NCBI RefSeq assembly: GCF_001632805.1
Contig: NZ_CP007220.1
Coordinates: 4,092,001 to 4,156,000 of the forward strand
DNA from: Mycobacteroides chelonae CCUG 47445
GTDB lineage: Bacteria > Actinomycetota > Actinomycetes > Mycobacteriales > Mycobacteriaceae
Length of the DNA: 64,000 nt
Direction of reading: 5' to 3'
The position numbers were made by a program, and so were the translations under genes. Of the stretch, positions 37,258-45,748 are shown one piece after another (the first letter of the stretch is position 1; each line of letters opens with the position of its first letter). A model generated the notes under the pieces. The model saw only the letters and a list, made by a program, of their open reading frames with translations. It ran no database searches and was not told where the DNA came from.

Positions 37258-38178
37258 CTACCGCACGCTCTCGACAAGAATCGGAGCCTGACGCTCAGTG
37301 TGTTTGGCCGCCGCGCGCTCACCCAGACGCTCGAATCTGTCGATACCGAACGGAGCCATCAGTCGCCTGTTCACGGCCGGGAACGCCCGCGACAGAAAGT
37401 ACCCCAACCACGATTCGAGCTTCACCGGAACCACCGCGAGATCCAGACGGACCGCACGGGTCACGGCCCGCGCGACGAGGTTGGGGCTCATCGGCGCCCA
37501 CGGCAGCTTCTCCGTGACATCGCGCATTCGCTGCATGCTGCGCTGGCTTGCGTCAACGATTTCCTGGTCGACGCCCACCATGGTGCCGTGCAGACCGATA
37601 TTGGTGTTGATGAATCCGGGGCACACCGCGCTCACACCAACACCCTTGGGCCCCAATTCAAGCCGCAGGCATTCGGTGAGCATCTTCACCCCTGCCTTAG
37701 ACACCGAATACGGTGCCATCACCGCGGTCGGCGTGTACGACGCCGCCGAGGCAATGTTGACGATGTGGCCTCCCCCACGCGCGACCATCTGCTCACCGAA
37801 GACCCGGCACCCGTGCACCACACCCATCAGATTCACGGACAGCTGTTTGTCCCAGTCCGCGGCGCTCAGCTTCAGGAACGGGCCGCTGACCACAATTCCA
37901 GCGTTGTTCACCAGCACGTCCGCCACGCCGTGCTCGATCGATACATAGCGGGCGACGTCCTCCCAGTGAGCGGGGTCGGTGACATCGAGCTGCACAGCCG
38001 ACGCGTTGCGCCCCTCCTCGTGGATCAGATCCACTGTCTCATTCGCGGTGTCCAGATCCAGATCAGTAACCACCACGTAAGCACCGCGTTTGGCGAATCG
38101 GATGGCGGTGGCTCGCCCAATGCCGCTCCCCGCACCGGTCACCACCACCAACCGGGGTTCCAGCGGATTGTTTCTCAT
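37258..38178 (-). CDS. short-chain dehydrogenase/reductase, tandem copy 2
   Basis: A 306-residue SDR paralogous to the gene at 36298-37248. Motif positions are the same (TGAGSGIG at 14-21, Ser144, Tyr157, Lys161), and large parts of the NADP-binding and catalytic segments are identical. Divergence lies mainly in the substrate loop and C-terminus, suggesting two substrates or opposite directions. It overlaps the BVMO copy B gene by 4 bp. Confidence 0.9.
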   Translation of the reverse strand: MRNNPLEPRLVVVTGAGSGIGRATAIRFAKRGAYVVVTDLDLDTANETVDLIHEEGRNASAVQLDVTDPAHWEDVARYVSIEHGVADVLVNNAGIVVSGPFLKLSAADWDKQLSVNLMGVVHGCRVFGEQMVARGGGHIVNIASAASYTPTAVMAPYSVSKAGVKMLTECLRLELGPKGVGVSAVCPGFINTNIGLHGTMVGVDQEIVDASQRSMQRMRDVTEKLPWAPMSPNLVARAVTRAVRLDLAVVPVKLESWLGYFLSRAFPAVNRRLMAPFGIDRFERLGERAAAKHTERQAPILVESVR

Positions 38179-39746
38179 GCACTCTCGCCCACGGTCGATG
38201 CCACGATCTCGGGAACCACAGAGCCTGTTGAATAGCGATATACGTCGAGGTTGTAATGCCGGTTTTGCCAGTACATCTCACCGTGCGTCGTCGGCCGGAA
38301 TGGCGAGTCGCCGTTCTGATCCAGGTAGTACGTATTCGAACCGGCGCACACATCGGTGAACAGGAAATTCTTCTCCTGCCGCTTCAGGCACTTCTGGAAG
38401 TACTCGTCATGGGCCTCCTGCCGGATCTCGCATACGGTGGCCCCACGGCGCTTGGTCTCGGCGATGGCCCGCGCCAAGTGTGCCGATGTTGCCTCGATCA
38501 TCCACAGGTAGGACCCCAGGACAAATCCATACGGCCCGGTGATGGAGAACATATTGGGGTACCCGGGCACTGAAACCCCTTGGTAAGACTGGAAACGGTG
38601 CTTGTCCCAGAAGTCGCCGAGATTCCGTCCGTGTCGCCCGAGGACGGGGAACGGTGGCACAGAACCCTTGTCCCACAGCTTGAATCCCGTCGCGCAGATC
38701 AGCACGTCGACGTCGTGCTCAACACCGTCCACCGTACGCACCCCGGTGGGTGTCACGCATTCGATCGATTCGGTGATCAAACTGACGTCATTCCGGTTGA
38801 ACGTCTTGAGGTACTCATTGGACATCGACGGACGCTTGCAACCCAACCCGTACTGGGGGATCAACTTCTCCCTGATGACGGGATCATGGACCTGCTCGCG
38901 CATCCAGCGCCGCATCGGCGCCTCGCCGGCACGGCGAACCGCGTTGATCAGCCATGCCGGGCCGGCCACCTGACCGCTCATCGCTAGTTCGATGCCGACT
39001 GTCGCCACCGATCGTATGGCGGAACGTATCCGCCTATTTCCCAGCACCATCCGCCCAAGAGAACCGATTTCGAGATCGAATTTCGGCCCCACCCAGATTG
39101 GTGTGCGCTGGAAGACAGTGAGATGGCTGGTGTCGTCGACGATGGCCGGAACCAACTGCAAGGAGGTCGCCCCGGTTCCTATCACCGCGACGCGTTTACC
39201 CTCAAGCGCCACATCGTGATCCCACAGCGCGGTATGCAGAAGCGTTCCGGCGAAGTCATCGACTCCCGGAATGTCGGGCATCTTCGGGCGCTCCAAGCCA
39301 CCGACCGCCATCACGCAGTATCTGGCGGTAATCGCCTTTCCGCCGTCAGTAGTCAATCTCCACAAGCTGTTTCGCTCGTCAAACTCCGCGCGGATGATGC
39401 TGGTCCCTAATCGCAGCTTCTCGCGTAGTCCGTACTTGTCCACCATGAAATCGGCGTAGTGCTGTAGCTCGTCCCCCGGCGCGAACAGCCGCGACCAATC
39501 GCCACGTTGTTCATAGGAGAAGCTGTACACCACCGACGGGATGTCCACCGCGACCCCGGGATAGGTGTTCGCATGCCAGGTACCGCCCACCTGGTCCCAT
39601 TTGTCGATGATGACGAAATCGTGGATACCTTTGCGTTGCAACGCAATACCGGTTCCAATTCCACCGAATCCGGCTCCGATCACCGCTACCTCGTGATCAG
39701 GTTGTGTCAGTTCAGCCGTCGTTGAATGCCGTGCGGCAGTGCTCAC
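38175..39746 (-). CDS. Baeyer-Villiger monooxygenase, copy B
   Basis: A 523-residue FAD/NADPH monooxygenase. It has GAGFGGIGTG, GGTW, GTGATS and a canonical BVMO fingerprint FAGTLLHTALWD, with the His retained. It is the only one of the four monooxygenases in the island with the standard fingerprint, so ketone-to-ester chemistry is most secure here. It follows the ferritin-like copy B gene by 29 bp and is coupled to the SDR pair downstream. Confidence 0.92.
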   Translation of the reverse strand: MSTAARHSTTAELTQPDHEVAVIGAGFGGIGTGIALQRKGIHDFVIIDKWDQVGGTWHANTYPGVAVDIPSVVYSFSYEQRGDWSRLFAPGDELQHYADFMVDKYGLREKLRLGTSIIRAEFDERNSLWRLTTDGGKAITARYCVMAVGGLERPKMPDIPGVDDFAGTLLHTALWDHDVALEGKRVAVIGTGATSLQLVPAIVDDTSHLTVFQRTPIWVGPKFDLEIGSLGRMVLGNRRIRSAIRSVATVGIELAMSGQVAGPAWLINAVRRAGEAPMRRWMREQVHDPVIREKLIPQYGLGCKRPSMSNEYLKTFNRNDVSLITESIECVTPTGVRTVDGVEHDVDVLICATGFKLWDKGSVPPFPVLGRHGRNLGDFWDKHRFQSYQGVSVPGYPNMFSITGPYGFVLGSYLWMIEATSAHLARAIAETKRRGATVCEIRQEAHDEYFQKCLKRQEKNFLFTDVCAGSNTYYLDQNGDSPFRPTTHGEMYWQNRHYNLDVYRYSTGSVVPEIVASTVGESA

Positions 39747-39775
39747 CGTGCGCGTCTCCTTTGACGTGTCGCGGG

Positions 39776-40630
39776 TTACTTGAGATGGTCGACGAGAATG
39801 CCCTCAGTGCCGAAAAGCTCTTTCTGCCAACGATCCAGCAGTTCATCGGTGTTGATGTCGTCGGGATGAAAGCCCGGTCGCAGATACTTGCGGACGTCGC
39901 CCAGAATTCCCTTGAACAAGGGCCCGCCGAAAAGTCCGCGCGCTTCTTTCAGCAGTCGAAGCGGTTGACGCCGCGCGACCGGATCGGACAGCAGTGATCC
40001 CGCCAGGATGCCGAGTGTCAGCGGCGGGACGATGGTCATCGCGGCCAGCGTGAGCCCGATCCTCATCGTCTCGGTACCGCCAACCGCCCGATACACATCG
40101 AAGGCCACCGACTTGTGTTCCAGTTCCTCCAAAGCGTGCCAGTTCAGCAGATGCCAGACCTCGGGATCACCCGGAATGGCCTGCACCTCATCGCTTCCCA
40201 GCAGCCGCTCGGCGAGGATCGCGGTCATGTGCTCGGCCATCGCCGTGAACGCCAGATGCGCGTGGGCGGGGAGCATGTTCTCGAACCTGATCAACCGGTC
40301 AATCTGCTTCTGCGAATCCCACCAGGCGATGGGATAGCCCATTTCGACCAGCTTCTCGTTGACCCGGCGATGCTCTTGCCCGTGTACCGACTCCTGCCCG
40401 ATGAATCCCGCGACACGCTTCTTGAGCACTGGATCGGTGATCTGGTCAGAGAACTTGCGCACCGAACGGATGAATCCCTCTTCCCCCGGCGGGAAGCCTC
40501 CGGAAAGTCCCGCGACGAAGTGGCTGTACACGATGTCGTCTTCCACGAAGTACTTATGGGCATTGCCGTCATCGCCGAAACGAAATCTGATCCGCCGAGT
40601 CTTGGGGTACGCCGCAGCTGGGCTCACCAT
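39776..40630 (-). CDS. ferritin-like 'metal-dependent hydrolase' (PF10118-type), copy B
   Basis: A 284-residue paralogue of the gene at 35409-36293. The putative diiron ligands fall at Glu50, Glu80/His83/His87, Glu133 and Glu169/His172, the first four at the same numbers as in copy A. It also has a long hydrophobic helix near residues 190-215. First gene of the seven-gene operon; GGGAG lies seven bases before the ATG. A 17-bp palindrome lies just upstream. Confidence 0.8.
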   Translation of the reverse strand: MVSPAAAYPKTRRIRFRFGDDGNAHKYFVEDDIVYSHFVAGLSGGFPPGEEGFIRSVRKFSDQITDPVLKKRVAGFIGQESVHGQEHRRVNEKLVEMGYPIAWWDSQKQIDRLIRFENMLPAHAHLAFTAMAEHMTAILAERLLGSDEVQAIPGDPEVWHLLNWHALEELEHKSVAFDVYRAVGGTETMRIGLTLAAMTIVPPLTLGILAGSLLSDPVARRQPLRLLKEARGLFGGPLFKGILGDVRKYLRPGFHPDDINTDELLDRWQKELFGTEGILVDHLK

Positions 40631-40659
40631 GTCATCACTCCCTTGTGACGGTAAGTTAC

Positions 40660-40676
40660 TAGTACTCAAAGTACTA
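40660..40676. promoter_or_regulatory. palindrome TAGTACT-CAA-AGTACTA
   Basis: A perfect inverted repeat with 7-bp arms and a 3-bp spacer, 30 bp upstream of the first gene of the seven-gene operon. Further AGTAC-like half sites follow to the right. The TetR gene at 40817 is the nearest candidate for the binding protein, an inference from position. Confidence 0.6.
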
Positions 40677-40750
40677 CCTGGAGTACACCATAGGACGGCG
40701 GCGGCATGGGGCGCAATACGCCACGGCGGATGAAATGGGTGCGACACAAC

Positions 40751-40777
40751 GCTGGGCCGATCAGCGATCGGCCCAGC
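40751..40777 (-). terminator. 12-bp stem, 3-base loop hairpin after TetR gene
   Basis: GCTGGGCCGATC and GATCGGCCCAGC form a perfect 12-bp stem around AGC. It lies 40 bp past the stop of the TetR gene at 40817 and upstream of the operon promoter. There is no U-tract, but a strong GC hairpin of this kind is a common mycobacterial-style terminator; an operator role is possible too. Confidence 0.5.
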
Positions 40778-40816
40778 AGGAGAACACAAGAACGCGCCCT
40801 GGAACAGGGCCGGAAG

Positions 40817-41578
40817 CTATTCGGCAGGTACGAGGACGGGTTCGTCCGGATTCAGCTCGACGCCACGGGCCTTGGCCGATGCCGCGAGCCCACCCCACAC
40901 GTAAACCACCAGCTCGTCGACGAGGGTCTCCTTGCTGATGACCGGCTCATCGAACCAGCGCAGTACGGCGATACCGGTGGAGGCCAGCATCGCGTCGATC
41001 ACGTACTCGATGTGATCGGCGTTGCCGCCACGGGAGCTGAAGACCGACCCCACCAGCTGGGCAATGGCATCGGACAACGGGCGCCCACTCTCGATGAGCG
41101 ACGTCGCATTCGCATACTGAACGCTCAGCAGAAACCGCACGAGGTTGGGCCGCTCATCGACGAGGTCGACATAGCCGGCCAGCCCGGAGCGGAAAAGTTC
41201 CAGCAGACTGACGGACAAGTCGATGTTCGAGACCAATCGCTCGACAACCAATTCCTGAACGCGCATCGCCACCGCGGCGAAGAGGGCTTCTTTGTCGGTG
41301 AAGAAGCGATACAGCTTGGGCCGGGAGATCCCGGCGGACTTCAGGACGTCGTCGATCGAGAGGTCGGGACCGAGTTCGTCGATCGCGTTCAGGGTGGCTT
41401 CGACCAATTCCGCGCGAACCTTCGCACGGTGCTCACGCCACCGGTCGACGCGCGCATCACCAGTCAGCTCAGGAAGGCCGCGATCGGGATACACCTGCGT
41501 TGACACGCCCACATCGTAGACCGAATAGCTGGGCGTCCGAGGCGCATAGCACCACGTAGGAGGACCGATCTTCGCCAT
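40817..41578 (-). CDS. TetR-family regulator
   Basis: About 253 residues. An N-terminal extension of 50 residues precedes the HTH (LSIDDVLKSAGISRPKLYRFFTDKEAL), followed by a TetR ligand domain. The start is uncertain: the ATG at 41576-41578 gives a well-formed N-terminus, while a GTG near 41506 would also work and neither has a good ribosome binding site. It lies directly upstream of, and probably controls, the seven-gene oxidation operon. Confidence 0.8.
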   Translation of the reverse strand: MAKIGPPTWCYAPRTPSYSVYDVGVSTQVYPDRGLPELTGDARVDRWREHRAKVRAELVEATLNAIDELGPDLSIDDVLKSAGISRPKLYRFFTDKEALFAAVAMRVQELVVERLVSNIDLSVSLLELFRSGLAGYVDLVDERPNLVRFLLSVQYANATSLIESGRPLSDAIAQLVGSVFSSRGGNADHIEYVIDAMLASTGIAVLRWFDEPVISKETLVDELVVYVWGGLAASAKARGVELNPDEPVLVPAE

Positions 41579-41803
41579 GACCGATCGTGACAAGTGACCC
41601 TCGGCAAACCGCCAGCAAATAATGCGGCTACCGCAACGAGATCGTGCACCCTAGATGAAGGTATAGACCATCTCTACCCCACCTCGGTATATTTATCCGA
41701 CATAGAGTTCAGCTAATGAAGCTGGTTGTGACTGCGCCCGAATGCGAGACGGCAAGTTAGTGCATTTACCAAAATATTTGCCAGGAGTGGTTACTGTGTT
41801 CGC

Positions 41804-42463
41804 GTGGCCAGCACCAACGGAGACCGGCGAGGACCGGGCCGCCCGCCGAACCCACAGCGTGCACGCGAACGCCAGCGCACCCTGACCGAGGCGGCCGCAC
41901 TGGAGTTCGCCGAGAAGGGCTACCACAAGGCCAGCATCACCGACATCACCCAGCGCGCCGGCGTCGGCCGGGGCACGTTCTATCTGTATTTCGATACCAA
42001 ACGCGATGCGCTGGACGCGGTGATCGACAGTTACTTCCAGAGAACGCTCGCCGCGGTGAATGACACCAGCGACCTGTCGGGCAACGCGGGCGACTTTGAA
42101 CAGCATCTGCGCACGGTATTCACCCGCCTGTTCGACATGCTGGACAACAGCCCAGAGATTATGCAGGTCATCCTGCGTGAGGGCTTGCTCGACTCGGCGA
42201 TGACCAAGCGCATGTTCGGCATCCTCGACCTCATCGAGTCCGTCAACATCACCATCATCGAGCAGGCCCGCGCCGACGGCACCATCACCTCGGCCGTCGA
42301 CGCCACCTTCCTGGCGCATGCCATCACCGGGTTGTCGATGGCGGCCACTCTCAAGGCCGTCCGGGGCGAGCTCGCAGGCGATGCGCGCGAGACATACATC
42401 GACTCGTTTATCGAGCTGGTGCGGTCGATCACGACCATTCCCCCCGCACTCGCAAATTCTTGA
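41804..42463 (+). CDS. TetR-family regulator upstream of mce operon
   Basis: A 219-residue regulator with the HTH KASITDITQRAGVGRGTFYLYF and a TetR ligand-binding domain. The start is a GTG at 41804. It diverges from the other TetR gene and precedes the mce operon by 337 bp in the same direction. Mycobacterial mce operons are often preceded by a dedicated repressor of TetR or GntR type, so control of mce is likely but inferred. Confidence 0.86.
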   Translation: MASTNGDRRGPGRPPNPQRARERQRTLTEAAALEFAEKGYHKASITDITQRAGVGRGTFYLYFDTKRDALDAVIDSYFQRTLAAVNDTSDLSGNAGDFEQHLRTVFTRLFDMLDNSPEIMQVILREGLLDSAMTKRMFGILDLIESVNITIIEQARADGTITSAVDATFLAHAITGLSMAATLKAVRGELAGDARETYIDSFIELVRSITTIPPALANS

Positions 42464-42800
42464 CAATTCGCGTCCCAAGATCTGGAACCTCCGCTAGCCT
42501 CTGCCCTAGCCAATAAACTGACCACTGAACCAGTGAATTGCTAGAGGACCGGGTCGGGGGACCTCCGACAGCCTCGTCATGACTGCGCCCCAACCGGGAT
42601 GCAGGGCACGCCCGCGTGCGCGGGCACACGCTACGACCTGACGATCGCGGCAACCCCGCGCTTGACATGGACCATGACCTACACCACACTAAGCCACCGA
42701 CTGTGATGTGGGGTACTAGATACCTACTGTTACACAGTTGTCCATTAGGCGGGCTGTTCGCCGAGGTCGGGCCCGAAATGAGAAGCCAAAGGAGCCACTG
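42464..42800 (+). promoter_or_regulatory. 337-bp mce operon leader region
   Basis: The gap between the TetR gene and yrbEA has no convincing gene. It contains a short palindrome CACTGAACCAGTG (42523-42535), a GC hairpin GCCCGC-GTGC-GCGGGC (42610-42625) and a TTGACA -35-like element near 42663. The mce start has AAAGGAG at 42788-42794. The long leader and hairpin leave room for repressor binding or a structured 5' region. Confidence 0.5.
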
Positions 42801-43775
42801 TTGAACTCAGCCGTGAGTCAAGTAGTGGCCGAGACGCGGGCAGAGTCCGCTCCGGTGGACTGGTTCGAAGACTGCGATGGTGGATCCGACAGCAAATCGA
42901 GCGTGGACGGCGGGCCCGAATCTCCCTCCGGCGGAGCGTTCCAGCTACTCGATCGGGCCCCTGGAATCGTCCGGCGCCCCGCTGAATATGTGATCTCCCA
43001 GACCGATTCGATGCTGAAAACGCTCGGACGTTATGTCGATCTGGTGGCGCAATCTTTCGCGTTTCTTATCAGCGACATCGTCCGGCTGCGCCATCCGTGG
43101 CAGGACACCGTGATCCAGTCCTGGTTCATCCTGACGGTCACGGTCGTTCCGGCGATCCTGGTGTCGATTCCGTTCGGTGTGATCGTCGCAGTTCAGGCAG
43201 GCAGCATCATCTCGCAGGTCGGTGCCTCGTCCATCTCCGGTGCGGCCGGTGGCCTGGGCGTGATCCAGCAGGGCGCACCCATCGTCGCCGCCCTACTCCT
43301 GGGTGGAGCGGCGGGTTCGGCCGTCGCCACCGACCTCGGTGCCAGAAGCATCCGCGAAGAGGTCGACGCCATGCGGGTCATGGGTGTCAATCCCGTCCAG
43401 CGCCTGGTAACCCCGCGACTGGCGGCGATTCTCTTCGTGTCACCGCTGTTGTGCATCTTCATCATCTTCGTCGGCATCTTCGCCGGTTACCTGGTCAACG
43501 TGGGTTTTCAAGGCGGCACGCCCGGCAGCTACCTGTCTTCGTTCGCCGCGTTCGCCAACGTCAACGACGTCACCGTCGCGGTTCTCAAGACCTGGCTGTT
43601 CGGTGTCGTGGTCATCCTCGTGGCCTGCCAGCGCGGCCTGGAGGCCAAGGGCGGCGCACGAGGTGTCGCCGATGCCGTCAACGCCACCGTGGTGATCGGC
43701 GTGGTCACCGTCATGGTGCTCAACACCGTGATCACCCAGATCGTCGCGATGTTCATGCCGTCGAAGGTGGGCTGA
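42801..43775 (+). CDS. yrbEA: Mce system permease YrbEA (MlaE family)
   Basis: A 324-residue inner-membrane permease of the MlaE/YrbE family; the first of two that form the transporter channel with an MceG-type ATPase, which is not in this window. Conserved segments include IPFGVIVAVQAG, AATDLGARSIREE-type EDAMRVMG and the GGARGVADAVN C-terminal element. It has an unusual N-terminal extension of about 60 acidic residues. The start is a TTG at 42801 with AAAGGAG six bases upstream; a GTG at 42813 is less well placed. Confidence 0.9.
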   Translation: MNSAVSQVVAETRAESAPVDWFEDCDGGSDSKSSVDGGPESPSGGAFQLLDRAPGIVRRPAEYVISQTDSMLKTLGRYVDLVAQSFAFLISDIVRLRHPWQDTVIQSWFILTVTVVPAILVSIPFGVIVAVQAGSIISQVGASSISGAAGGLGVIQQGAPIVAALLLGGAAGSAVATDLGARSIREEVDAMRVMGVNPVQRLVTPRLAAILFVSPLLCIFIIFVGIFAGYLVNVGFQGGTPGSYLSSFAAFANVNDVTVAVLKTWLFGVVVILVACQRGLEAKGGARGVADAVNATVVIGVVTVMVLNTVITQIVAMFMPSKVG

Positions 43776-43777
43776 GA

Positions 43778-44656
43778 ATGGCGACGTCCCGTCCGGCCCG
43801 GTACTTCCCCGACGAACTTCCCGCAGCCGCCAGGTCGATCTGGAACTTCACCAAGGGGGCAGGCGGCTCCGCCGAACACCTCGGCCACCAGATCACGTTC
43901 GTCGGCCTGGTGCTGGCCGCAATACCGCAGACCCTCAAGCGTTATCGACGACAAACCGGTGTCCTGCTCGTCGATATGACCTGGGGCAACGGCTCGATCA
44001 TCGTCGGCGGCGGGGTCATCGGCGTGCTTGTCTTCATGGGCATCGCGGTGGGCGCATCTGTTGGGATCGTTGGCTTTTCGACCCTGGACATGGTGGGCAT
44101 GGGATCTCTCACCGGATTCATCTCCGCCTACGTGAACACCCGGGAAATGGCACCGATGATCGCCGCCATCGGATTCGCCGCACAGGCGGGATGCCGGATG
44201 ACCGCCGAGATCGGCGCCATGCGTATTTCCGAGGAGATCGACGCGCTGGAAGCTCAGGGCATCAGATCCATTCCGTTCGTGGTCACCACCCGAGTGATCG
44301 CCGGCGTCATCATCATCGTCCCGCTGTATGTACTGACCTTGCTGCTGGCCTACGGCTCCTGCGCCTTCATGGTGTTCTTCGTCCACAATCAGTCACAGGG
44401 CGTGTACAAGCATTACTTCGACTCATTCGTCCATCCGATAGACGTGCTCTATTCGGTGATCAAGGCCGTGGTGTTCGTCGTCATCATCATCGCTATCCAG
44501 TGCTATCAGGGCTATTACGCAGGCGGCGGTCCCGAGGGGGTTGGGATGGCCTCGGGTCGCGCCATCCGAGCCTCCCTGGTCGCGATCGTCCTTTTCGACA
44601 TGCTCCTCACGTTGCTCTTCTGGGGCAACAATCCTGGAATTCAGATATCGGGGTAA
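43778..44656 (+). CDS. yrbEB: Mce system permease YrbEB (MlaE family)
   Basis: A 292-residue MlaE-type permease, paralogue of YrbEA and its partner in the membrane channel. Family segments include AGCRMTAEIGAMRISEEIDA and GGGPEGVGMASGRAI. It starts at the ATG at 43778, two bases after the yrbEA stop, so the two are coupled; the frame remains open upstream within yrbEA, but that is a shadow. Confidence 0.92.
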   Translation: MATSRPARYFPDELPAAARSIWNFTKGAGGSAEHLGHQITFVGLVLAAIPQTLKRYRRQTGVLLVDMTWGNGSIIVGGGVIGVLVFMGIAVGASVGIVGFSTLDMVGMGSLTGFISAYVNTREMAPMIAAIGFAAQAGCRMTAEIGAMRISEEIDALEAQGIRSIPFVVTTRVIAGVIIIVPLYVLTLLLAYGSCAFMVFFVHNQSQGVYKHYFDSFVHPIDVLYSVIKAVVFVVIIIAIQCYQGYYAGGGPEGVGMASGRAIRASLVAIVLFDMLLTLLFWGNNPGIQISG

Positions 44657-44659
44657 TGG

Positions 44660-45748
44660 GTGGCCATCTATAAAGATCCGAGCGGACGGGCCGCAGGCCC
44701 CGGGGCGCTCAAGTTGCGCGGGCTTGCCCTGGCACTGGTCGTAGCCGCAGGTGGCTACTCGCTGTATCAGTCCGGAATCGGCAGCTACGGACAACCATTC
44801 GAGCTCACGCTCATCACCAACACCATCGGCGAGGGCATGGGCCCCGGCGGCGAGGTGAAGTACCGCGGTTACAACATCGGGCAGGTCAAGTCACTGCAGA
44901 CCACCGGATACAACAAGCAACGGATGACCGTGATCCTCGACGGCCGACAGGCCAAGGCACTTACGTCAGATACCAAGGCGCAGTTCACGTCATCGAACAT
45001 CTTCGGCACCGCCGCCGTCGAACTCGTCAGCAGCGGCGTCGGCGAACCGCTGAAACCCGGGGGCGTGCTGGAGATCAGCAGCGATGTCCAGGCCGCGTCC
45101 ATCACGGGATTCCTCCGAATGGGTCAGCGCCTGGGCGCGATCCTGGACACCCGCGAATTCAATGCGATCATCGCGACGTTCGAGCGCCATGCCGATCTGA
45201 CCGGTCCGGTCGTGAAGTCATTCTGGGACCTGTTCGCGATGATCGCCGATACCCAGAAGGTGCCCTTCTCCAAAACACTGGATGTGATGGCCTCATTGAT
45301 CGAAGGGACCAACGAGTTCGTCCCCGTGATCGGATCTACCAACAAATTGCTGGACAGCCTCAACTTCATGGTGGGTCCGGGCAACACCGAGCGGGCGACC
45401 GCCGCACTCGACTCCCTGTCGGATCTGCTGAAAGTGGCAGGCGACGGACTGCACACGAACAACGACTGGCTCGTTCCGCTGATTCGATCGATCATGGATC
45501 TCGCTGTCCCCTATACCTATTTCCTGGGCAGCCTGGCTCCGGCGTACGACCGGCTCAACGGTCTGTTCGATCGCACCACTGCCGCATTCCCCGTCGACAA
45601 CGGCAAGGTGCGCCTGAACGTGCAGCTGATCATGGATACCGCCCCCGGGCTCGGCGCGGCGTTGCCGATGGTGCCTGAAGGGCAGGCTGCCAACGCGGCC
45701 GCCGCCGTTGGCCCCGCCCCCGGACCGTCGGCTGGAGGGCAGCGATGA
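44660..45748 (+). CDS. mceA: MceA-type lipid-binding protein
   Basis: A 362-residue MCE protein. One N-terminal transmembrane helix (about 19-40) anchors it, followed by the MlaD/MCE domain (about 45-125, with GGEVKYRGYNIGQVKSL) and a long helical region that forms part of the periplasmic tunnel. The start is a GTG three bases after the yrbEB stop. The C-terminus ends in an Ala/Pro-rich tail. Confidence 0.92.
   Translation: MAIYKDPSGRAAGPGALKLRGLALALVVAAGGYSLYQSGIGSYGQPFELTLITNTIGEGMGPGGEVKYRGYNIGQVKSLQTTGYNKQRMTVILDGRQAKALTSDTKAQFTSSNIFGTAAVELVSSGVGEPLKPGGVLEISSDVQAASITGFLRMGQRLGAILDTREFNAIIATFERHADLTGPVVKSFWDLFAMIADTQKVPFSKTLDVMASLIEGTNEFVPVIGSTNKLLDSLNFMVGPGNTERATAALDSLSDLLKVAGDGLHTNNDWLVPLIRSIMDLAVPYTYFLGSLAPAYDRLNGLFDRTTAAFPVDNGKVRLNVQLIMDTAPGLGAALPMVPEGQAANAAAAVGPAPGPSAGGQR

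Noticed and set aside
36073..38235. A 720-codon open frame on the + strand opposite the two SDR genes
   Set aside because: It is an antisense shadow of the tandem SDR genes: high GC leaves the opposite frame open, the translation has no recognisable motif, and the opposite strand carries full SDR catalytic motifs.
42661..42680. TTGACATGGACCATGACC in the mce leader as a third copy of the shared promoter block
   Set aside because: Only TGACATG and a shifted CCAT match; the spacing differs by two bases and the flanks do not align, so similarity is too weak.
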